The notes under the pieces were generated by a model. The model ran no database searches, was not told where the DNA came from, and saw only the letters and a program-made list of their open reading frames with translations. The translations under genes were made by a program, and so were the position numbers. From an uncultured Rhodopirellula sp. (GTDB lineage Bacteria; Planctomycetota; Planctomycetia; Pirellulales; Pirellulaceae), in assembly GCA_913061385.1 (NCBI GenBank), contig CAJXTM010000161.1:1-7411 (forward strand): 7,411 nucleotides of DNA, read 5' to 3'. How positions within the stretch are numbered: the first letter of the stretch is position 1; every line of letters starts with the position of its first letter. Shown piece after piece: positions 1 through 7,286 of this stretch.

Positions 1-23
1 TCGGAGATGTGTATAAGAGACAG
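1..23. other. Nextera adapter remnant, left end (artefact)
   Basis: Bases 5-23 are the 19-bp Tn5 mosaic end AGATGTGTATAAGAGACAG, preceded by TCGG, the last bases of the Illumina Nextera Read 2 adapter. The block is the exact reverse complement of 7364-7386. This is library-preparation sequence left by untrimmed read-through and not part of the genome. True sequence starts at base 24 or later. Confidence 0.98.
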
Positions 24-55
24 GTGATATTCGAGTGCACGGTGGCGAATATCAC
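24..55. repeat. 10-bp perfect inverted repeat with 12-base loop
   Basis: GTGATATTCG (24-33) and CGAATATCAC (46-55) are perfect reverse complements around the spacer AGTGCACGGTGG. The stem is AT-rich and no T-tract follows, so it is not a standard intrinsic terminator. It begins at the first base after the adapter. A fold-back artefact of library preparation or amplification is therefore as plausible as a natural hairpin or operator upstream of the beta-propeller gene. Short open frames cross this segment on both strands, but all are too short to call. Confidence 0.6.
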
Positions 56-122
56 TGATGCTTTCCCCCGCCAAAATCGGATCCGAACCTCACTCAGCTT
101 TTTTGCTTGAATTGATGTTGCC

Positions 123-1397
123 ATGTCACACCGCACCCATATCCTGATCCTGCTCTTTATCACACTTGCCTCCAATTCCCATGCGGATTGGCCCAGTTGG
201 CGAGGTGCAGATGATTCAGGAAGTATTGCCACAGGTGATTACCCAAGTGAAATCAATGACCAAACAGTGCGATGGAAAACACCGCTGCCGGGTAAGGGAT
301 GTTCAACACCAATCGTAGTTAACGACACGATTTACCTGACTGCTCCTCAAACAGGCAACGACGCGTTGCTCGCAATCGACTGGGGTGGAAAGATCAAATG
401 GACAACATCTTTTGGCCCTGAGGTCAAAGGTAAACACCGAAATGGATCGGGCAGCAACGCATCGCCGGTGAGCGACGGTGATGCCATTTATGTTTATTTT
501 AAGAGTGGCACGTTCGCAGCGGTCGAAGCTGATGGAACAATCCGCTGGCAAACCAATATTGTGGATCGATTTGGCAAAGACACCCTATTCTGGGACCACG
601 GAACTTCACCAGTTCTCACAGACAAGGACGCTGTCTTGGTCCGAATGCACAATGGTGAATCATGGCTGGCTGCCTTCGACAAGAAAAGTGGCGATCTGTC
701 ATGGAAAGTTGCGAGGAACTACGAAACTCCCGTGGAATGTGACCATGGTTATACGTCACCACTTGTTGTTCAGCATGACGGAAAACAGGCGCTGCTTGTT
801 TGGGGTGCCGAGCACGTGACCATTCATGATGCTGCCGATGGAAAGACCCTCTGGTCATGCGGTGGTTTCAACCCCGATTCAAAAAAGCTGTGGCCGGCAA
901 TTGCAATGCCAGTGATCGTCAACGACATGGCAGTCATTGCCTTTGGCAGAAACGACCGCAAGCTTCCGTTGTTGTTTGGCGTTCGACTTGATGGTAGCGG
1001 GAACGTGACAGCCACCAATCACGTCTGGCAGCGAGACGACATTTCCACATTTGTTCCAAGTCCCATTGCCTACCAAGGACGCGTTTACATGGTCCGCGAT
1101 CGTGGAGAGGTTGAGTGCATTGACCCGGCAACCGGAAAAACCATCTGGAGCGATGCGTTACCAAAAGGACGAAGTTCCTACTATGCCTCACCCATGATCG
1201 CCAACGGCTTCTTGTATGCGCCTCGCGAAGACGGTGCGTTATTCATTGCAAGCGTGAAAGACGACCAGTTCAAACTACTTTCGGAAAATGAATTGGATGA
1301 TCCAGTGATTGGCTCTCCCATCGCAGAACGGGGTAACGTCTTTATTCGCGGAGAAAAGCATCTGTATTGCATTCAAGCAGCCCCGACCAATCAATAG
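123..1397 (+). CDS. Secreted PQQ-like beta-propeller repeat protein
   Basis: The predicted 424-residue exported protein has the PQQ-like (BamB/quinoprotein-type) beta-propeller fold. Residues 1-21 form a Sec signal peptide: short basic n-region, hydrophobic core ILILLFITLA, and cleavage after SHA. The mature protein opens with DWPSWRG, the start typical of planctomycete propellers of this family. Blade-type motifs in which a Gly/Lys-containing turn precedes Trp recur at W51, W93, W142, W194, W244, W302 and W342. The 40-58-residue spacing suggests seven or eight blades. The ATG at 123 has no Shine-Dalgarno sequence, but the signal peptide right after it supports this start. The gene is complete and shares orientation with the haem-protein gene 145 bases downstream. 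No enzymatic activity can be assigned: most relatives are annotated only by fold, and PQQ binding is not demonstrated. A scaffold or a carbohydrate- or cofactor-binding role is equally possible. Confidence 0.9.
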   Translation: MSHRTHILILLFITLASNSHADWPSWRGADDSGSIATGDYPSEINDQTVRWKTPLPGKGCSTPIVVNDTIYLTAPQTGNDALLAIDWGGKIKWTTSFGPEVKGKHRNGSGSNASPVSDGDAIYVYFKSGTFAAVEADGTIRWQTNIVDRFGKDTLFWDHGTSPVLTDKDAVLVRMHNGESWLAAFDKKSGDLSWKVARNYETPVECDHGYTSPLVVQHDGKQALLVWGAEHVTIHDAADGKTLWSCGGFNPDSKKLWPAIAMPVIVNDMAVIAFGRNDRKLPLLFGVRLDGSGNVTATNHVWQRDDISTFVPSPIAYQGRVYMVRDRGEVECIDPATGKTIWSDALPKGRSSYYASPMIANGFLYAPREDGALFIASVKDDQFKLLSENELDDPVIGSPIAERGNVFIRGEKHLYCIQAAPTNQ

Positions 1398-1542
1398 CAC
1401 ACAGATTACAAACCGCGTGCCACTATCCAGATTCCACACACAACCCGCTGCATCGGCACCTCACTATTTTCCCAGCGAATGAGCATCCATTTGCTGTATA
1501 CTTAGAGCCTCGCCCATTAGTGTAGCGCGTTAACCCTTACGC
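1398..1542 (+). promoter_or_regulatory. Intergenic region, possible promoter for haem-protein operon
   Basis: This 145-base stretch has no gene. TATACT at 1497-1502 resembles a sigma-70 -10 box, but no good -35 lies 16-18 bases upstream, so the promoter is only a suggestion. An imperfect hairpin at 1527-1542 (GCGT-TAA / TTACGC, one bulged T, CCC loop) directly abuts the first ATG of the next gene. It would lie in the leader if translation starts at the second ATG, 1609. No hairpin plus T-tract terminator for the upstream propeller gene is visible. Confidence 0.25.
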
Positions 1543-4035
1543 ATGCTGCCTGACGGTTTCCCACCAACCCACTTGCTTGCTTTGCGTTTCCCCGCCCCAC
1601 GGTTTGCAATGCTGCTGCAGTATCTTGGGCTTGCCTGCCTGATTGTCGTGAGCACGCCCTCCGCATCTGCCGAGGATACAGTGTCTGCTGACAAGACAGC
1701 ATTGCCCGCAGCATCAGGATCAGCGTCTGAATTCATTCGCGACATTCTTCCTGTGTTGAAAACTCATTGTTTTGAGTGCCATGGAGAGCAGAATCACGAG
1801 GGAGGAGTGCAACTCGATGGTTTGTCACTTGATGTGATTTCTGATCGGAGAGCAGCAGAGGTATGGCACGAGGTTTTGAACGTGGTTTCAGCGGGCAAGA
1901 TGCCGCCAGAAGACTCATCTAGCATGACTTCCGCCGAAACGCACAAACTGACCGAATGGGTGTCAAACAAAATAAATGAAGCTATTGACGCTCGGCAACA
2001 AACTGACGGTCGTGTGATCCTGCGTAAAATGAACCGCCAGGAATACCAAAATACACTGAGCGATTTACTGGGCGTGGACATGGACTATGTGCGGGACTTG
2101 CCACCTGACGCTGTATCGTCGGATGGGTTTGTCAACGATGGCCGGTCACTTCGCATGTCGGCATATCAGCTGGAATGTTACCTTGACACAGCTCGCCGAG
2201 CGATGGATCGCGTACTGAAACTTGGCGAAGCTCCGCAGGTGTTCAAACACGAGTTTCCGGAAAGTCGAAACGACAAATGGATCAGCACTGCACTAAAATC
2301 GAATCGACTTGGCCGCCGTCAGGAATTTCTGGCCAAGATGAAAGAATACCCCGACGAAGGTGAATTTGTTGTAACGGTTAAGCTCACTGCAGAACTGGTA
2401 CCTGGGGCAGGGTTTCCACTCCTTGAAGCGTCTGTTGGATATTGTCCCGACACACAGATCCTGATTAGGGAATTTGAAGCGGTCGAGGTATCGCAACCGG
2501 ACGAACAGGCATTTCAGTTCCGTGGTCAACTGGAAGATTTCCCATTACCCGTCCGTGGGCAGGGCAAGTATCCGGGCTTGGTGGTTCGCGTTCGAAATGT
2601 CTATGACGATGGAACTGAACTTCCCAAAGAACAAAAAGATGCACAGAAAAAAAAGTTCTATGCTGATGAGCCACACCTACCAAAACTGTTGATTCAGTCT
2701 GTCCAATTTGAAGGTCCAGTATTTAATCAGTGGCCGCCTGCCACACATCGGAAGATACTTTTTGAATCGCCGCTACAGAACGTCGACGAAAACGCCTACG
2801 TGCTTGAAATTCTGTCACGTTTCATGACGCGTGCTTTCCGGAGGCCAGTGAGCACCACTGAACTACAACGTTTGGCGGATCACTACGAATCAATCCGTTC
2901 TGATTTTCCGTCGCAGATTGAAGCGTTACGGGAAACCTTGGCATTAGTTCTGATCCAACCCGAGTTCCTCTATCTCGTGGAACCAGCCGACGACAACAAG
3001 AGACCTGTCAATAGCTGGGAGATGGCATCACGGCTTTCGTATTTCCTATGGAGTACGATGCCGGACAGCAGGCTGTTGGATCTAGCCGCCAGCGACGCGT
3101 TACTGAAAGATAGCGTCCTGAGATCCGAAGTTGACCGAATGCTTTCCGACCCACGTGCAGCACGTTTCGTCGAACAATTCACCGACCAGTGGCTTCAATT
3201 GAACAGGCTCGAAAGCATTGCTGTCGATACCAAACGTTATCCTGACTTTGATGAACAACTGAAAAGTTCATTCCGAAGGCAAACGCATTCATTGTTTGGA
3301 AGGATTCTCGACAAAAACTTAAGTGCCTTGCAGTTGATCGACACTGACTTCGTAATGCTGAATGAACGTTTAGCCCGTCACTATGGCATCCCAAACGTCA
3401 GGGGATCCAGCATGCGTCCTGTAGAACATCTACCAGAACATCATCGCGGTGGGCTGTTGGCTCAGGGCAGTATTCTATTAGCAAATTCAACGGGTTCCGA
3501 CTCGCATCCGATCCGCAGAGCCGTTTGGATTCGCGACCGTCTTCTCAATGATCCCCCCTCACCTCCCCCCCCCGACGTGCCAACACTGGAAGACGCAGAT
3601 CAAAAATTCAGAGACCGCTCAATTCTGGACCAATTAGCGATACACCGTAAAAAAGCGGCATGTGGAAATTGTCACCAAAGCCTCGATCCGTGGGGTATTG
3701 CGTTAGAGAATTACGATGCAGTTGGATTGCATCGCGAGGCGTACCAGGACGCAACCGATGGTGAAAAGACTCATTCCACCACAGCCAATCAACTGCCCAA
3801 TGGAGTAGAATTGAACGACGAAGAATCCCTAAAAAGTCATCTATTGACGAATCGGGCAGATGATTTCGCACGCTCTCTGGTGATTCATTTACTGACTTAC
3901 TCTCTTGGACGCCCCGTCCAACTGACAGATCGCAATGCCGTCCTGGAGTTAACCTCTTCGTTCAAGTCTGACAACTATCGATTACGGAACGTCATTACCG
4001 AACTAGTGCTCAGCCCACCCTTTCGAACTAAATAG
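1543..4035 (+). CDS. DUF1592-family secreted haem-binding protein (DUF1587/1595/1592/1588/1585)
   Basis: This 830-residue protein is predicted to be exported and to bind covalent haem. After the signal peptide comes a planctomycete cytochrome c-like module with haem motif CFECH (C76-H80) and a likely Met ligand in GKMPP (M120). The DUF series follows in order: DUF1587 near 157-223 (MNRQEYQNTLSDLLG), DUF1595 near 413-474 (FMTRAFRRP), DUF1592 near 489-599 (SRLSYFLW), and DUF1588 near 600-700 (TDFVMLNERLARHYG, then the family's proline run before DVP). A second haem motif, CGNCH (C707-H711), sits in the SLDPWGIALENYDAVG context. DUF1585 closes the protein near 745-825 (TYSLGRP). The start is uncertain. 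ATG 1609 (M23) gives a clean signal peptide, MLLQYLGLACLIVV ending ASA/ED, whereas the first 22 residues from 1543 look unlike a signal sequence; neither has a Shine-Dalgarno sequence. The gene is complete and lies 47 bases before the DUF1552 gene, its usual partner. Family function is unknown; an electron-transfer or oxidoreductase role is inferred from the haem motifs. Confidence 0.93.
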   Translation: MLPDGFPPTHLLALRFPAPRFAMLLQYLGLACLIVVSTPSASAEDTVSADKTALPAASGSASEFIRDILPVLKTHCFECHGEQNHEGGVQLDGLSLDVISDRRAAEVWHEVLNVVSAGKMPPEDSSSMTSAETHKLTEWVSNKINEAIDARQQTDGRVILRKMNRQEYQNTLSDLLGVDMDYVRDLPPDAVSSDGFVNDGRSLRMSAYQLECYLDTARRAMDRVLKLGEAPQVFKHEFPESRNDKWISTALKSNRLGRRQEFLAKMKEYPDEGEFVVTVKLTAELVPGAGFPLLEASVGYCPDTQILIREFEAVEVSQPDEQAFQFRGQLEDFPLPVRGQGKYPGLVVRVRNVYDDGTELPKEQKDAQKKKFYADEPHLPKLLIQSVQFEGPVFNQWPPATHRKILFESPLQNVDENAYVLEILSRFMTRAFRRPVSTTELQRLADHYESIRSDFPSQIEALRETLALVLIQPEFLYLVEPADDNKRPVNSWEMASRLSYFLWSTMPDSRLLDLAASDALLKDSVLRSEVDRMLSDPRAARFVEQFTDQWLQLNRLESIAVDTKRYPDFDEQLKSSFRRQTHSLFGRILDKNLSALQLIDTDFVMLNERLARHYGIPNVRGSSMRPVEHLPEHHRGGLLAQGSILLANSTGSDSHPIRRAVWIRDRLLNDPPSPPPPDVPTLEDADQKFRDRSILDQLAIHRKKAACGNCHQSLDPWGIALENYDAVGLHREAYQDATDGEKTHSTTANQLPNGVELNDEESLKSHLLTNRADDFARSLVIHLLTYSLGRPVQLTDRNAVLELTSSFKSDNYRLRNVITELVLSPPFRTK

Positions 4036-4067
4036 CAATCCCACATTGGCATCTTAATCAACCGATT

Positions 4068-4074
4068 GGGGGAG
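4068..4074 (+). promoter_or_regulatory. Ribosome binding site of DUF1552 gene
   Basis: GGGGGAG, containing the core GGAG at 4071-4074, lies eight bases before the ATG at 4083. It supports that start and independent translation of the second gene of the pair. The two upstream plus-strand genes show no comparable site. Confidence 0.7.
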
Positions 4075-4078
4075 ACTT

Positions 4079-4110
4079 AATCATGGCATCTAAATCATGG
4101 CATCTGAATC
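4079..4110 (+). repeat. 14-bp tandem repeat across the DUF1552 start codon
   Basis: The unit AATCATGGCATCT plus one variable base (A, then G) occurs at 4079-4092 and 4093-4106, followed by a partial AATC at 4107-4110. Each full copy holds an ATG (4083 and 4097). Because the unit is 14 bases long, the two ATGs are in different frames, and only 4083 reads into the Tat signal. Confidence 0.75.
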
Positions 4111-5438
4111 GACGGACATTTCTTCGGGGCACCGGCGTCTCGCTGGGGTTGCCGTGGCTTGAATGCATGAGTGGTTCCAGCCACGCTGCATCCTCCGACA
4201 CATCCAAGGCTAAAAGGTTATGCGCTCTCTACTTTGGCTTTGGCGTCAGTCTTCCCAAAGAAGATAGCGATCAAGCCAAATGGAGATGGTTCCCCAAAGG
4301 CGAAGGAAAAAACTTCCAATTCACGGAGACACTACAACCTCTTGAAAAGCACCGCAACAACCTCAGCATCCTTGGTGGCCTTTCACATCCCAATGGTCGA
4401 CGGATGGGCGCACATGACACGGGCGACACATTCCTGACTGGCGCCTATCTCAACAACAAGATGCTGCAGAACACAGTCTCTGTTGACCAGATAGCTGCAG
4501 CAGCCGCAACAGAACAAACACGATTTTCCTCAATGGTCCTTTCGACCGATGGTGGAGTCGGAGAGCCAACTCGCTCCAGCACATTGTCCTATGATTACAA
4601 AGGTCGCCCACTGCCCGCGTTGAATCAGCCGCAACAGATTTTCGACCGATTTTTTGGGGCAGGAGACGCAGACGTGCTTCGCAAACAGCGGCAGCTTCGT
4701 AGTGCAGCGGGCATGCTGGATCGTGTCCTTGAAGATTCCAAATCGTTAAGACGCAAGCTGGGTAATCACGACCGCGATAAACTGGATGAGTACCTTTCAT
4801 CAGTTGAAGAAATCGAGCAGGGTGTGCAACGCTCCCAGCAATGGCTTGAAGTACCTCGCCCTGAATTGAGCGATCAAGACCGTGAGCTACTGCATCTTGA
4901 AGCTGATGATGAGGCCCCCAAGAATTTCATTCGCACCATGTATGACCTGATCTATCTGGCTTTCCGGACAGACTCAACACGTGTGGCAACTTACCAAATC
5001 ACCAACATGGCGGACTGTTCTTCCAAAGCTGCCAAATTCCCGCAACTGGAGGGTTTCAAGGCATCGCTTCATACGCTTGCCCACGACTGGAACAAACCAG
5101 ATGGTGCCGAAGCTCTCAGCCGCTGGGATCGATTCATGGCGGATCAACTATCCTACTTTCTCGATCGAATGTCTGACTCCAAGGAAGACAGCACTTCCCT
5201 GCTGGACAATACCGTGGTGCTGTATGGCAGCAGCAATAGCACAACACACAACAATCGGAATTACCCCTTGGTCCTAGCTGGCGGCGGGGAACTCGGACTG
5301 CACCACGGTCAGTATTTACGATTCGACGAAAAAGTCCCCATGTCAAATCTATTATTGACCATGCTGCATTGCGTCGGCGCAGAACAAGATGCGTTTTCCG
5401 ACAGCACTAACGATCTGACAGAAATCCTGAAGTCCTAG
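4083..5438 (+). CDS. Tat-exported DUF1552 (HXXSHH family) protein
   Basis: This 451-residue protein belongs to the DUF1552 family, abundant in planctomycetes and usually encoded next to a DUF1592 haem protein, as here. The N-terminus has a twin-arginine signal, NRRTFLRG (R10, R11), followed by the hydrophobic GTGVSLGLPWLE, so export in folded form is predicted. That suits a cofactor- or metal-containing protein. Family landmarks are the KRLCALYFGFG segment after the signal, GGLSHPNGRRMGAHDTGDTFLTGA, LSYDYKGRPL, and the C-terminal TVVLYGSSNSTTHNNRNYPLVLAGGG (H389, N390, N391), followed by MSNLLLTMLHCVG. The signature after which the family is named, HXXSHH, reads HTLAHD here (residues 330-335), so the Ser and last His are replaced. 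The start is fixed by the Shine-Dalgarno sequence and the Tat motif. Length is normal and there is no frameshift. The reaction is unknown. A metal-dependent hydrolase-like role is only a guess from conserved His and Asn residues. Confidence 0.93.
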   Translation: MASKSWHLNRRTFLRGTGVSLGLPWLECMSGSSHAASSDTSKAKRLCALYFGFGVSLPKEDSDQAKWRWFPKGEGKNFQFTETLQPLEKHRNNLSILGGLSHPNGRRMGAHDTGDTFLTGAYLNNKMLQNTVSVDQIAAAAATEQTRFSSMVLSTDGGVGEPTRSSTLSYDYKGRPLPALNQPQQIFDRFFGAGDADVLRKQRQLRSAAGMLDRVLEDSKSLRRKLGNHDRDKLDEYLSSVEEIEQGVQRSQQWLEVPRPELSDQDRELLHLEADDEAPKNFIRTMYDLIYLAFRTDSTRVATYQITNMADCSSKAAKFPQLEGFKASLHTLAHDWNKPDGAEALSRWDRFMADQLSYFLDRMSDSKEDSTSLLDNTVVLYGSSNSTTHNNRNYPLVLAGGGELGLHHGQYLRFDEKVPMSNLLLTMLHCVGAEQDAFSDSTNDLTEILKS

Positions 5439-5465
5439 TCAGAACCAGTGGACCAAATCGATTGC

Positions 5466-7226
5466 CTAACGCCCAATTTGCCCCGTAGCATATAGCAAAC
5501 GCAATTGCGCTCGATTATATCCAGCGACAGCAGTGGTACGGTCCTGGAGGCTTGCCGCACGAGCCTGGATAGCTTGCAGCAACTCAATCGGCAGGCCTTC
5601 ATCAGCACGCACACGCAACAGATTACGATCGTAACTCGACTCTGCCATTGCCAACGATTGGTTGGCCGAATCAATCTGCATGCGATAGTTGAGTACGTTC
5701 TCCTGCTGAGAAACAACATCCGCCGTGATTTGATCACGAATTTCTGACAGTTCTGTCCGGCTTTGCCCCAGACGACTTGCAGCGAGTTTCCGTTTGGCAC
5801 GGATCCCCATCCCAAGGCTATCGATTTGCCACAAGGCCTGTACATCGACATCGGTACGTCCTGCCTGATTGTTGATTTCGGATCCTCTTCCCCCGCCAAA
5901 GCTTCCACCGCTGCTGGCGACTGCAACTAATGGGATCCACGGTGCTATTTGCTGCTTTTGAACTTCGAGACAAAGCCCTGCGATTTCATGCCCCAGTTCA
6001 CTGACTTCAGGACGTTGCGACAGTGCTGTCTGAATAAGCGATTCCTGATTACTGGAATCAGCCAGCAACTCAAGCGGAACGATCATCTGATCAGCGGGTT
6101 GTAATTCGAATCGCGGATCAAGCCGTAACCGCCGTGCGAGGGACGCCGAACTCGTACGGAACAACCGTTGAGCATCTCGCAATTTTTGCTCCAGTCGCGA
6201 TTTTGCCGTTGCCGCTCGATCAACATCAGCCTGGGCACCAGCGCCAGCTAATGCAAACGTCTCGGTTAAATTCAGAAGTTGCTGCACAGCAGCAATCGCA
6301 ACTTCTGTGTCCGCAATTTTCCCAGCGGCCTGCACGAGATCAACATAAGCCAACCCCGCACTCAGCAGAGCATCGTTTTTGGCAACTGACACGCCAGCCC
6401 GACTGGCTGACCATTGTCGAGTTGCGATTTTCGGATTGAAATATGCATCAACCAATGCCAAGTCTGCTACCAACCGCAGTGGCCCGCCGCTGCCACCAGC
6501 AACGGGAGCGGTGCCGAGCGTTGCCCCGCCTCCGACAAACAGAGAATCACGTGATGCTTCGATGACATTTCCATCGGTCGCTTGAATCCGGCCACTGTGA
6601 TTGTTCCAGCCAACTCCAAACTGAAGGGTAGGCAACCACAACGCTTCGGCCTGCTGAAGATTGGCGTGAGCCTCCACTGTCTTTTGCCGAGCCAATTGGA
6701 TCGTCCATGCATTGCCACCAGCCATTCCCAACGCAGATGCCAAATCAATTCCCTGGGCAGTATCAATCAATTCTTCCGCTCCCGTACCTTGAGCGTTCTC
6801 TACGACCGGTGATTCGTCTGCGCTACTGCCAAGAGCCTTATCACTCACAGTGGCATGAGCCGGGGACTCCCCCTTAGGCAATGACCCCATCACATCACTT
6901 GGCGATCCCGCATCATCCTGCAGCGTTTGCGGGGGCACAACGTCCTGCGCAACCTCAACACTGACTTGCCTCAGTTGAGCTTGTGCCGCAGCATTGTACG
7001 CCAACAAGTCACTCTGGGATCGATCCTTAAACACCGCCAACCGTGCCTTGATTGCATCAGATTCGGTTTGCGATGCGGCGTTTCGCGGATCCAACTTGGA
7101 GAACCACGAGTCTTTGTCCGCAGAGGTAGATGTAACTGCACATCCCAATGTTGGTAAAAGACACATCAAGAGCAGATGCCGTCGATGCCAAGGGCGATCA
7201 CGCTTCGCTCGATATTTTTTTGGCAC
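5466..7226 (-). CDS. TolC-family outer membrane efflux protein
   Basis: The predicted 586-residue protein is an outer-membrane channel of the TolC/OEP family, which forms the exit duct of tripartite efflux pumps and type I secretion systems. Translation most likely starts at GTG 7226, five bases behind a perfect AGGAGG. The frame stays open upstream to a TTG at 7283, which has no comparable site. The basic n-region KKYRAKRDRPWHRR and hydrophobic LLLMCLLP lead to LGC (C29), a likely but non-ideal lipobox (PTLGC). Residues 30-158 form an unusually long polar, low-complexity linker. The OEP region spans about 159-586: helices rich in Ala/Gln/Leu, a first barrel segment around LPTLQFGVGW (198-207), the repeat-boundary motif RPEV (405-408), a Gly-rich second barrel segment near 425-460, and the closing YNRAQLRLLYATG (570-582). 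It converges on the DUF1552 gene. An inner-membrane pump and adaptor are not in the window and may lie beyond the right end. Confidence 0.93.
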   Translation of the reverse strand: MPKKYRAKRDRPWHRRHLLLMCLLPTLGCAVTSTSADKDSWFSKLDPRNAASQTESDAIKARLAVFKDRSQSDLLAYNAAAQAQLRQVSVEVAQDVVPPQTLQDDAGSPSDVMGSLPKGESPAHATVSDKALGSSADESPVVENAQGTGAEELIDTAQGIDLASALGMAGGNAWTIQLARQKTVEAHANLQQAEALWLPTLQFGVGWNNHSGRIQATDGNVIEASRDSLFVGGGATLGTAPVAGGSGGPLRLVADLALVDAYFNPKIATRQWSASRAGVSVAKNDALLSAGLAYVDLVQAAGKIADTEVAIAAVQQLLNLTETFALAGAGAQADVDRAATAKSRLEQKLRDAQRLFRTSSASLARRLRLDPRFELQPADQMIVPLELLADSSNQESLIQTALSQRPEVSELGHEIAGLCLEVQKQQIAPWIPLVAVASSGGSFGGGRGSEINNQAGRTDVDVQALWQIDSLGMGIRAKRKLAASRLGQSRTELSEIRDQITADVVSQQENVLNYRMQIDSANQSLAMAESSYDRNLLRVRADEGLPIELLQAIQARAASLQDRTTAVAGYNRAQLRLLYATGQIGR

Positions 7227-7231
7227 CGTTG

Positions 7232-7237
7232 CCTCCT
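7232..7237 (-). promoter_or_regulatory. Shine-Dalgarno site deciding the TolC-family start
   Basis: On the minus strand this reads AGGAGG, a full match to the consensus, five bases before GTG 7226. It favours that codon over the in-frame TTG at 7283, which would add 19 residues ahead of the basic n-region of the signal peptide. Confidence 0.8.
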
Positions 7238-7286
7238 TGCACTTCCGTGTAATGCCGTTCGCGACGACTTGTTCGATGATCAATTT

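Noticed and set aside
24..110. Short open plus-strand frames before the propeller gene, for example one ending at TGA 108-110 and one ending at TGA 56-58
   Set aside because: They are too short to tell from chance, have no recognisable sequence, and start in the suspect region beside the adapter.
3553..3573. Runs of six and nine C residues that might hide a sequencing frameshift
   Set aside because: The frame continues unbroken into the conserved DVP segment and the CGNCH motif. A proline run at this place is normal for the DUF1588 region.
4036..4082. Possible terminator or attenuator between the DUF1592 and DUF1552 genes
   Set aside because: Only a 5-bp CAATC/GATTG match with a long loop and no T-tract is present, which is too weak to call.
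4450..4800. Minus-strand open frame of about 116 codons antisense to the DUF1552 gene
   Set aside because: It is fully antisense to a strongly supported gene, rich in Cys and Arg, and has no family resemblance or start signal.
5435..5926. Minus-strand open frame of about 163 codons inside the TolC-family gene
   Set aside because: It overlaps the TolC-family gene in another frame, has no recognisable domain and has biased composition (Arg/Cys-rich), as expected of a shadow frame.
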